From Orientallactaga sibirica (taxonomy: Eukaryota > Chordata > Mammalia > Rodentia > Dipodidae): a stretch of 64,000 nt of DNA. Position numbers and translations under genes: made by a program. The notes under the pieces are model-generated. The model had not been told where the DNA came from and ran no database searches. It saw only the letters and a program-made list of their open reading frames with translations. Location: positions 18,978,001 to 19,042,000 of the forward strand of contig JAEOAD010000029.1 of assembly GCA_036365145.1 (NCBI GenBank). The letters are read 5' to 3'. This document shows positions 55,030 through 64,000 of this stretch, piece after piece. Position 1 is the stretch's first letter. Each line of letters opens with the position of its first letter.

Positions 55030-55140
55030 TCTACTGTAACCCATGCTGGCCTTGAGGACACTATATATGAGAATGACCTGGTCATCCTGCCTCCACCTCA
55101 GGGTTATAGGATTGTGACACCATGTCCAGTACAGTTTTAC
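55030..55140 (-). mobile_element. Old B1 / proto-B1 SINE fragment
   Basis: 'ccatgctggccttgagg', 'gaatgacctggtcatcctgcctccacctcagggttataggattgtgacaccatg' follows the inverted B1 consensus at high divergence (gctgggattataggtgtgcaccaccatg). Confidence 0.75.
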
Positions 55141-55794
55141 TATGTTCATTAATGGTGCCTTATATGTGTTGTACTCTGGGTGGATGGAGCTCAGATATAC
55201 TGTGGGTGTGATGAATGCCTTTTCCCATTTCATATAAAGAAGCTCAGTAGAAAAATATTGTTCCCTAAACCCACAAACAGAACATAGCAAAATTGCATTA
55301 CAGTACTTTTGTGACTTAAATAAATATGACTAACTGAAAACTACACCGTTCCATTCTAACAAGAATTCTAACAAGGAAATATACTGCTCAATTCCTAAGG
55401 TGAAATAAATTCTCCCCAGCAGAATACTGATGCTTGTCCCCCAAAGTTGACTACTATGATATTGGTCAATAAAGCCAATCTTTTAAAGAAAGAATTTCTA
55501 ATTGTAGGGAAAGACTGTATTTCTTAGGTTTATGTTATTGAGCTCACTTGTAACTTAAAGTACATTTTAATAAGAAAATGTCATAACATTGATATTGGCC
55601 TATTTGATTTGTGATTTTCAACAGGACAGAGGAATTAATACACTTATTCTGTATTGTTTTCTTTGGATAATAATTTGAAATAGAACAAGGCAAATGTCAG
55701 TTAGGAAAAACAAAAACCTTGACCTTCATGTTAGGTTGAGAATGTACTATGAAATATTTTTATATCTTTGCATGTGTGTAAGTTCATATGTATG
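55141..55794. other. Unassigned sequence
   Basis: AT-rich, nothing recognised. Confidence 0.5.
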
Positions 55795-55915
55795 GGTATG
55801 TCAAGGACTCTTGCCATTGCAAATGAATTCTCATCCAACTATGCATGGGTGGCTAGGGTGAACCCAGGCCAGGAAGCTTTTCATCTTTAATCTCTTTAAC
55901 ATGTCTCATGTATGA
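55795..55915 (-). mobile_element. Diverged tRNA-derived SINE
   Basis: 'caaggactcttgccattgcaaatgaattct', 'tgcatgggtggctagggtgaacccaggccaggaagcttt' parallels the inverted short-subtype SINE (cagggcctcttgccactgcaaatgaactcc...tgaacccaggc). It is old and truncated. Confidence 0.6.
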
Positions 55916-56397
55916 AAGTGTTTACTACTGACATTTTTGTATTAATCCTGGGTTAACACATACACGAGACAGCAAAGTTACAGTTTTGGATACAAGCACA
56001 TGGGTGTACGGTGTGTATGTGTGGGGTAGATATAATTCTGAGTTTATGGGTAATCTATGTTTTCTTTATGTTAGTAATTGTGTCATGGGTAAATCTTGGC
56101 AGTAAGAGCTATGGTAAATGCCACAAGCTTTTAAAGAACATTAGCTAGACTGTTCCAATGCATCTGACAAAGTCTTTAAATTTGCTCAAATAGGACATAT
56201 CCCACACTTCAGTCTTTATATAAACAAGGCATCAATTCTTGTTGCTGAACATTTCAATTTTGCCTTCATTGCTGCAACTGAATTTGCCTGCTAATTTAGT
56301 GATACTTTGTCACTAGATTAAGATTTTTTTTCATTTAAATTTTCATCAAAGCATATTAAAAATTTTGTGTCTTTTTAAACTGTTTTTGTCAGTATGC
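55916..56397. other. Unassigned sequence
   Basis: AT-rich, nothing recognised. Confidence 0.5.
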
Positions 56398-56398
56398 A

Positions 56399-56436
<38 letters not shown>

Positions 56437-56566
56437 AAGACCTTTTACTGTTGTACATTTGCACCACTTTTTGCATCTGGCTTACATTGATGGTATGGAA
56501 ATTGAACCCAGGCTATCAGGCTTTGTAAGCAAGTATACTTAATACCCAAAACATCTTCCCAGCCCC
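56398..56566 (-). mobile_element. tRNA-derived SINE with (GT)n tail
   Basis: (gt)n at about 56,402-56,434, then 'ttgcaccactttttgcatctggc', 'gaaattgaacccagg' and the end 'acatcttcccagccc'. The SINE lies between two (gt)n microsatellites (the second at about 56,586-56,631), and the tail has probably turned into the first of them. Confidence 0.85.
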
Positions 56567-56580
56567 CAAAACATGTATGT

Positions 56581-56621
<41 letters not shown>

Positions 56622-56776
56622 GTGTGTGTGTATTACCATTTAATGTTATATTACATGTTCCATGTATAATGTTTAAAACAGGGTAAAAACATTTTTCACC
56701 TCAACCATTTATCATTCCCTCACAGGAAAAACATTCACAATCCTAATAGTTCAGTATTTGTTATTGCTTGTAATAA

Positions 56777-56937
56777 TTTTTTTTTGTTTTGTTTTTGTAT
56801 TTTGAGGTAGGGTTTCACTGGAGCTTAAGATGACCTGGAATTCACTATGTAGTCTCAGGGTGGCCTTGAACTTACAGCCATCCTCCTACCTCTGCCTCCC
56901 AAATGCTGGGAAAAGGTATATGCCACCATGCCTGGCC
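56777..56937 (-). mobile_element. B1 SINE, inverted
   Basis: 'ttttgaggtagggtttcac', 'gaattcactatgtagtctcagg', 'gcctcccaaatgctgggaaaagg' and 'gccaccatgcctggcc'. It has lost CpGs relative to the copy at 51.9 kb, so it is older. Confidence 0.95.
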
Positions 56938-57032
56938 ATGTATAATATTTTACAGATACAAATAAATTTTGAATTAGGTCCTAAATCCCAATTTCAAACA
57001 TGTCATTAAAAATATACTGTTACTAGAAAATT

Positions 57033-58060
57033 TTCAGTACCTGGGATGGGATACCTTCCAGTGAGTTGTTGGCCAAGGAGGAGGTCCTGGTAGCCTCCAA
57101 AACATTAAAGGCTTTTGCCAAAGCTCTTGGTTTGCCTTGAGAAACAGATAGTAAGACCCTATTGCTGAAGACATCTCTTGCCTGAGAGTCAAGGTCACTG
57201 AGAAAGCAAGCTGGTGTGGAGCAGAAAACCTTCTCCCTGTAGACCAGCCAAATGAAAACTGGAAAAAGCTGCACTGCACGCAGCATATGGGAGACAGAAG
57301 TCATCAGCAGTGAAAACAGTGGACGCTGAATATTCAAGCTTGGCCAGACAGGCCCAATGACTGAATGGGTGCAATAGTGGCATGTCTACTCTTGGGGTAA
57401 CCAACTGCTCCATAATTAGACTGAAGGCCCTCTCTATGGGAGGGAATACATACTTGGTACTGAAAAACCTAAGTAAAAGTCTATGGTAGGTGAGGTCATG
57501 AGCCTTAGGTGTATAAGCCCACTCTTGTCTGACTAAATGTACATATTATTCCCACCAAGCTGCCCTGGGGGCACTACACTTAATGTTCATGTTCACATAT
57601 TAACACTACTCTCACTTCTGGTTAGAGAAGCTTCTCTTTTCAGATGGCGATGGCCACTGGGATGACCCAAAAGGCAACATAGTGCTGAGAAGAAGGGATG
57701 GAGGAGTGCCCAGCACTGAAACACCTCTGTCACACCCTCTAAGGCTAAGGGACCATTGCGGAAGAGGGGGCAGATAGAATGGAAGAGCCAAAGGAAGGGT
57801 ATGACCTCTTACAATGCAACTGCCCAGACAGAAATTGGCCTCGATATCCATGACCTTGCAGTGCCTAGCAATACCTCCGCAAGACCCTCAAAATAGAATA
57901 AAAAGATGATGACATCAAATTTAAAGAGAGACTAATGGAAAGAGGGAGGGGATATGATGGAGACTGGAGTTCTAAAGTGGAATGGGGGGAGGGGAGGGAA
58001 ATATCAGGTGGGTTTTTTTGTATGTAAGTATAAAAGTTGTCAATAAAAAATAATAATTAA
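57033..58060 (+). mobile_element. 5'-truncated L1, 3' UTR only
   Basis: A GC-balanced block that ends 'tataaaagttgtcaataaaaaa'. The phrase 'gcaatagtggcatgtctactcttggggtaaccaactgctcc' parallels 27,710-27,750 of the full-length L1. A G-rich purine tract (ggggggaggggaggg) lies at 57,984-57,998. The minus-strand open frames of 72-104 codons (57,023-57,413) overlap each other and are not genes. Confidence 0.8.
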
Positions 58061-61000
58061 AAAATGTCTCTAATTAGGACTTTCATCTCTGTTTAGGATT
58101 GAAATCATTAAGATATGTAATATAAAATAAATTCTTAATTTGTTGAAATTCTGTGTTCACAAATATTTCACATTGTGTGCACTCTTGTAAAAATAAGTAA
58201 TTGTAGCAAATGGACCTCTTACAGTTGTGTTCATCACATTTGACTATAGGCCCTGCATGTCTCAAGCAGCCTCTGAGCCCTCCTGTCAGGGATAGGAGTC
58301 CCCCTCTATCAAACTCAGGTCCCTACTGGGGCTTTGTCATTCTGTGTTATAATTGCCTTTTAAATTCAATGTAGCCCCATTAGTCTTAAGCCACTTTAAA
58401 TGAAGAACTTGTGCATATTGAATCCCTAGTGCCTAAACATGGTGTTAGAATATGTTTAATAAATATATTTAAATAAAAACTGAATATCAAAAAATAGTTA
58501 ATTAAAAATGTGTAATGAGTCACATGGGTCTGTTCTGCTGTATACTAACACTCACAGTTTGTATTTACTGAGGATATGTTATAAATGAAACAGTTATTAT
58601 TAGAGGAAAATATTTTTTCTCTAACATTGCCAGCAACATTCCTGTACTGAATATGTGTGTTATGAACTTTGACTCCTGTTAACATGAAAATTTTTATCAA
58701 GATAATTAGTGATAGAAAAAAAGTAAAAACAAAAGTCATTTCTTCTCACAGGACTAGTATGCGAATTTAAAATATTATAGGTCAGAATGTGTGCCACATG
58801 ATAATATTTCATCATTAAGAAATACTATCATTTGTTTCTTTGTATTTGTCTTATTCTGTTCTTGCTGCTATAGCAGAAAGCTTCAACTAAGTAAATTATT
58901 TATTTGTATTTCATTATTTGTTGTTATTATTTTTAATTATTACTATTATTATTTATTACTCTACTTCTGCTGCTTGGGATGGAGTCCAGGGACTAGAGGG
59001 ACCAAGGCAAGTGCTTTACCAGGAACTATGCCACTACACTAGACACATTGATTTTTATATCCATATCTGAATCTACATATCAACTATTATTTCCCTATTA
59101 TCTATCATCTTTTATTTATCCCTGTCAATTATTAATCCATCACTGAACAAAAAATAAATAATTTTCATTGGTTTTATAGTAAAAACAATCAAAGGACAAT
59201 CTACCATATGTTTTCTAATGTGATGACTTTACAATTCTACAGGAGGCCAATAACCAAAACTTTTCATGACAAGTGAGGATGAATATTTGGAGAAATGGGG
59301 CCAGCCTCATGAGTAGGGAGCTAGATCTATTGTGATTTTCTAGGTCTGTTTTATACTTTCCTTTCCTGAAATAGTTCCCACACTGGTGATTGAAGCCTCC
59401 ATTAGATTGCTTAAACCCTAAAGATTTTGGCCCTTGGATTTCCCTATTAAGTTGAAACTGCCTTACAAGATGTAACACCATAGGAAGCACCAACTAACAC
59501 CTGATGGGGGATTGCTTTCCAATCTGGCAGACAGCTAATTAAATGAGATAGGTCCTGTGGGGAACTCTATTGAGGACAAAATGCTTGTTCAGAGGAGAGA
59601 AACCCTGACAGAGAAGGCGGGATGCTGAGGAAAACTTGATCAAATTGGAATCTGTCCTAGGGTAGGATGCATTGGAAATCAACCCTCTTCCACTCAGTAA
59701 AGATGTGGTTTTCAACCAAGAATGGAGATCACAATGCTTGGGTATGGGCATTAAAATCATCTTCTCAGCTTTAACTTTCAATGAATGCTTCCCAATCGCC
59801 AATGAGCCGACCAGATTTGAACGTTTCACAAATTCTCTCCTAGTGACTATTATTTATACCCTTCCCATAAAATGCAACAAGTAAACCACCATAGGCTCGA
59901 TTCCATTCAATAGTCATTAAAATCAACTACATGGAAGGCATAATACCTCATAAGGGTATTATAACTACCAGCAATAATAAATCGTAGGCTTTAAAATACA
60001 AGGCATAATTCACTACGTTTTATACAATTCTACAATTAAAATGCAGAGCATATTACCAGTGAAATGGATTTACATCAGGGGTTCTCTGCCTTATTTTCCT
60101 TATTACTCTACCTTCTGCTGGTCCCTCAAAAAGAGGTCCAGTCATGCTGTACTCCATTGTTTTGGTCTTTTTTGGTGTTCCCTAAGCTATGCTGTGCTAA
60201 ATTTGGAATAAGTAGTAAAATATGACAGGTTAGGTGATGTTTAGGTCTTCTTTTTTTATACCTTGTCTCAGAAAACCTAAGTATTTGATTCCATGACTTT
60301 GGGTGTCTACTATAGTATTATAGCAATTATTTACTTGACCAATTTACTGACTACTAATTACCATGAAGAGCAGCTTGCACTGAAGACATGAGTGATCATT
60401 ACCACATCTTCATCCTTCAGGAAGCTATAAACTTCTGAGCCCATGTTTCCTTGTCCTGCTTTAAGCATGGCTATTGTCTTCACATGGTTCTCTAATGGCT
60501 GAACACCTGTCCCTGAGTTCCACAGGCTGAGTTATGACTCTTCTGGGTACTATTTATAAGGACCCCAGAGTACAGTGAATATAAGTTTATTTAGAGTCAG
60601 ACACAGAAAGTGGGTGTATGGAATGGAAAAGGGCACAAGTCACAGGTAAAGTGTGAGCTGCATTTTAGATTTCAAGAATGCTAACCTTGAAACAGAATGT
60701 CATTTCAAAAAAAAAAAAAAATTACCTCTGAACAAAGATGAGCAGACAGTATAAGAAAAGTATTTTCTCTTAATATTTTCCACCCCTAAGGGTTCCCCAA
60801 ACCTCTCTAGCATACTACAAGTGCATATACTCAACCAGAGAGTAGATATTCTTTATTTGCCAGCATTTAGGGAGCAGCTAGCAGTGTTTAATCTTGGGAT
60901 AATGTCTTCTTGATATACAAAGCCCCAGAAGATTTCAACCAGCCTGAATGGGGATTTTGTTGTTGTTGTAAAAAGTAAAATTGGATACTTCAACTCATGT

Positions 61001-61699
61001 TTATCTAAAATCGGAGATTTGACAATATTGAATCACAAGGCCATGTTTGTGCCATCAGCACTGGAAGAATAAACCTGGTTACAAGGAAAATAATTATGTT
61101 AGTGTGCAAAAATTAACATCACTTATGAAAGGCAATTAGGAAAATCATTTCATAATGTTAAAATGAAAACCATTATTGTGAAATATGTAAAAATAAAATA
61201 ATTATTTCAGGTTGGCTGACACAGATGTGGATAGAAAGTTTAACTACTTTCACAAAGAAGGGGGAATTGGTGCTAATTTTCACTTTGCCTTTAAGGTATG
61301 AATAATCCACCCTTAAAATTGTTTCTCAATTTACTATTAGATTTACTATTAGATAAAGAAGTGCTTTTATATGCATCATGTCTAATGAGACATTGAATAA
61401 TGAGAAAACAAGGAATATCTCTCTCACTTCTGTCTCTCCCTTTCTCTGTTTCCATCTCTTTCTCTCTCTTTCTTTTGATAACTCACTTTTCTTATATGTG
61501 GAGTTGAGTTGCTCATTGTTCTCAAGTTCAATAGCTCTCAAGTATCATCATAGCAAGTCCATGATGCAAATACTAGCATCACAATTTGATATTCACTAAA
61601 TATATCATTAAGGGTGTTTATATTCCTCATTTGCAGAAATACTGCTCAAACCAAAAGGAAAATTATTGTTTATTAACCTGAAAATAACACTAACATTAC
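58061..61699. other. Unassigned sequence, mostly AT-rich
   Basis: At 58,965-59,045 'tgcttgggatggagtccagggactag...ggcaagtgctttacc' may be a worn inverted tRNA-type SINE. At 59,215-59,880 a more balanced stretch has overlapping open frames on both strands but no family signature. A14 at about 60,707-60,721. No exon recognised. Confidence 0.5.
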
Positions 61700-62010
61700 T
61701 GGCATTTATTGCAACTAGGGTTCAAATCAGGACCCGAGATCAGGACCTTTGCCTGTAGGAGGAGTGGCTTTCATCAAAAGGTAGTAGTAACCCTGACATC
61801 TAAACTCAATGAAAGCCTAGTCCTATCTATACAAGACCTTCACAATAGTAGGAAAAGTTTATGATAGCAAAATAAAATAGAGTTACTGAGAGGTGAAGGG
61901 GATATGATAGAGGGTTGATTTGTGAGGGGAAAGTGGGGGAGTGGAGGGGAGGGAATTATCATGTTTTATTTTCTATAATTATGGAAGTTGTCAATAAAAA
62001 AGTTCAATTT
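61700..62010 (+). mobile_element. 5'-truncated L1 3' end
   Basis: Same terminal layout as 57,033-58,060: 'ggatatgatagaggg', a G-rich purine tract (gtgggggagtggaggggaggg, 61,933-61,953), 'atcatgttttattt' and the end 'ggaagttgtcaataaaaaag'. Start approximate. Confidence 0.75.
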
Positions 62011-62029
62011 TTTTTTTAAAGGCATCTCA

Positions 62030-62765
62030 AAGATCAGTGAGAAGTTTTCTTTAAAACGTGCTAGGGGACACCTCTTTGACCTACATGTACTCCCTGTCCT
62101 ATTCTGAGCCAATCATTTTTGCTTATCAGATATTCCAATGAACAGCAGACATCAGAAGAGAACTTGAAAGATACTCTGCTCATGCATAAGCATCCGAGGG
62201 TGATAGCTTCTGGGCAATATGGAAAATATCCCATCAAAATAGCAGATTACCACTAATAAGAAAACACAAATGGCCACTATGAGACCACTTTTCTCCATCC
62301 TCATAAAAATGGAACACTATCACCTCACAGGATAAAACTATGGGAATCCAACCAAGTTCTTTTAACCACTGTACCATAAAGATAGGTAAGAGAGCTATGG
62401 AACCCTGACTTCCAGAAACATATTGGACCAGTACATTCAGAACCTCATAGAAGACTTATATTACATGGGTCCATAAACATGATGTCATGTATGAAGGAAG
62501 GACTAGTTGGGAAGGAGAGGGCATTCAGTGGAAGGGGAAATATGGAATTGAGGAGGGGACAAAAGAGGGAGGTGTGGTGGGAGTATTATGAGTGGGCCCC
62601 ATTTTGACTATGTGTGAAGGGTGCCAAGGATTTTTTTCTAAAGACTATGAGAATGCATGAACATGAGTTTTATAAGTAGAGAAAAATGCACAAACATCCA
62701 TGATATTTGTGTTGACTTACATGCAGTATCATGTTAATATCTTCAGAAATAATAAAAAAATGTTT
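62030..62765 (+). mobile_element. Probable old L1 3' UTR
   Basis: 'gaaggactagttgggaaggagagggcattcag', 'gaggaggggac' and 'gagggaggtgtggtggg' are typical of purine-rich rodent Lx-type 3' UTRs, and the tail 'cagaaataataaaaaaatg' fits an end. No ORF2 or sure boundary. Confidence 0.5.
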
Positions 62766-63175
62766 CATACTTGGTGTCCCATACATTAAATTTGGTACAC
62801 AACTTGATCACAAAAAGCCAATGAGACTTATCCGTAAGCACTGTTTATTGCAAATCTCTTTCAATATACCAGGAAATTGAGGATATGTTTACAATACTCC
62901 TTAGTGACAAAGTTCTTAAGGATTGGAAGAAAAACTTAGTCCTTCTTGAAATTTAAATGTTCCTAAACTCATGTGATCAGGGAGCTTCTTTCTTTCATTT
63001 CCCTCTCCACTCTCATTTTGGTCCCCTCATTCCATTCCAAACAAATATTGAGGACTTTCTAAGTAGAGCTGAGAAAACAAACAATATACCAATCCCCTTA
63101 CCTATGAGGCAAATCAAGTTAGAATATTGATATCATTGAAGTAATAAATACCATAAAAGGAGAAATACTGAGTGA
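62766..63175. other. Unassigned sequence
   Basis: AT-rich, nothing recognised. Confidence 0.5.
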
Positions 63176-63435
63176 TGTATGGACAGGTTATGTATCCACT
63201 CTATTTGCCAGAAAAGCCTTTTCCTGCAATTTTCCCCAGCTTAGTCTTCATGAATGACCTCCTGTGTGCCCCCAGAGCCCCTTTATGTGTCTCTTTATCT
63301 CACACTGTTCTAATTTTCTTGAATCCTTTGCCAACCAAGCCACTCTCAGCTACAAAACCAATTAAAGATCATGAATTCCATAAGGACAGGACTGTAATTA
63401 TAATTTGCCATCAGGAAAGGCTTTACTTTTTCCCA
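63176..63435 (+). mobile_element. L2-like relic
   Basis: 'cctcctgtgtgcccccagagcccctttatgtgtctctttatctcac' and 'gaattccataaggacaggactgtaat' resemble the L2 3' half (gtgttcccagagcacc, ccttgagggcagggactgtg). The 92-codon open frame over it is a by-product. Confidence 0.55.
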
Positions 63436-63742
63436 CCTCAAGTTTCTTAGAGTGATGAAGTTTTTGCTTTTTTTTTTTTTTTTTTTCTCAAACATACTTC
63501 CTAAGCAAAACAAGACTAAGGAGAAGCATCAAACATGTAATCAATAACCCAGTTTTCACAGAAGACATATCACTTGCCTGTGTGGTCTAGTAATCCTGTC
63601 CTTCCACATACATTTACACACATACACACACACACCACCACCACCCCACTCCCACACACTGCAGCAATAATTCATTTCTAATTCTTCTACTACTTATCTG
63701 GAACCTCAAATATCCAAAGTTAAAGATAGATTATAATATTCT
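63436..63742. other. Unassigned sequence with T21 and a CA/CCA-rich stretch
   Basis: T-run at 63,469-63,487 and a short (ca)n/(cca)n at 63,615-63,650. No further repeat recognised. Confidence 0.55.
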
Positions 63743-63952
63743 TTTTTTAAGAACATATGTGATTGATTTATTTATGAGGGAGAGAAAGAGGAAGAGAGAA
63801 TGAAATTGTCAGGGCCTCTTGTCACTGCCAAGGAATGCCAGATGCATGTACCACCTTGTACATCTGGCTTTACATTGGGTACTAGGAAATTGAACCTGGG
63901 TCTTTAGGCTTTGCAGGCAAGTGCCTTAGCTACCGAACCATCTCCAGAGCTT
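63743..63952 (-). mobile_element. tRNA-derived SINE, short subtype
   Basis: Inverted copy: 'gatgcatgtaccaccttgtacatctggc', B-box complement 'gaaattgaacctggg', end 'ccgaaccatctccagagctt'. Similar 'atattcttt' strings on both sides suggest the target duplication. Confidence 0.92.
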
Positions 63953-64000
63953 GATTTTGATATTCTTTATTGTTTTGATTTATTTTAACTTTCTCATACA

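Noticed and set aside
57023..57413. Three overlapping minus-strand open frames of 72-104 codons
   Set aside because: They lie antisense in an L1 3' UTR, in three frames at once, with no family signature.
58965..59045. Possible inverted tRNA-type SINE scrap
   Set aside because: Only a short resemblance to a tRNA-SINE end, too weak to list as a separate feature.
59215..59884. Overlapping open frames of 70-96 codons on both strands, considered as a processed pseudogene
   Set aside because: No recognisable protein family, no poly(A) tail and no target duplication.
11281..63655. Arrays of (CA)n, (TTTA)n, (GAAA)n and (GT)n, considered as CRISPR-like or regulatory arrays
   Set aside because: Unit lengths of 2-4 bases with no spacers: ordinary mammalian microsatellites.
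448..63952. tRNA-like A and B boxes in many SINEs, considered as tRNA genes
   Set aside because: They are SINE heads without an acceptor stem that pairs and with A-rich tails and target duplications. No true tRNA gene is seen.

Overview
This window is mammalian nuclear DNA, and rodent in its repeat content: 7SL-derived B1 SINEs, B4-type (ID+B1) SINEs, ERVL-MaLR LTRs, several rodent-type L1 3' ends and long (CA)n microsatellites. The commonest interspersed repeat is a tRNA-derived SINE that begins gggctggagagatggct. I associate this SINE, and this form of B1, with jerboas (Dipodidae, e.g. Jaculus), but that is recall and not a search result. I am confident it is a rodent and only moderately confident it is a jerboa. 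I found no convincing host protein-coding exon, no structured host RNA gene, no CRISPR array and no prokaryote-type feature. The window looks like an intergenic or long-intron stretch, AT-rich and dominated by repeats. Layout: 0-9 kb holds a decayed rodent-type L1 3' UTR with a SINE in it, B4 SINEs, one MaLR LTR, an L1 3' UTR fragment and several SINEs in otherwise unassigned sequence. 9.2-10.8 kb is a minus-strand MaLR provirus with one complete LTR, a short internal region, a tRNA-Leu-type primer-binding site and the stump of the other LTR. It abuts a tandem duplication built on an L1-like tail. 12.1-12.9 kb has a pyrimidine tract and two MaLR LTRs in opposite orientations. 12,989-28,451 is the main structure: a full-length but defective L1 (5' UTR with ~94-bp tandem monomers, ORF1, ORF2, 1.4-kb 3' UTR, imperfect 15-bp target duplication). 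A complete class I (gammaretrovirus-like) endogenous retrovirus, 13,421-21,837, is inserted in its 5' UTR. The ERV has paired ~400-bp LTRs, a tRNA-Phe-type PBS, and gag, pro-pol and env in canonical order, all broken by stops and frameshifts. 28.5-64 kb is typical repeat-studded intergenic DNA: further L1 3'-end fragments, nearly all on the plus strand, about 15 tRNA-SINEs and 8 B1s, older MIR/L2 relics, an L1 and a B4 each interrupted by a MaLR LTR, and microsatellites. No genes work together here as a host pathway. The only functional units are the retroelements, and every coding region seen in them is inactivated in this copy. The interesting content is the insertion history (L1, then ERV inside it), the L1 5'-UTR monomers, the SINE subtypes, and a few local duplications. 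I did not find an undescribed biological system.
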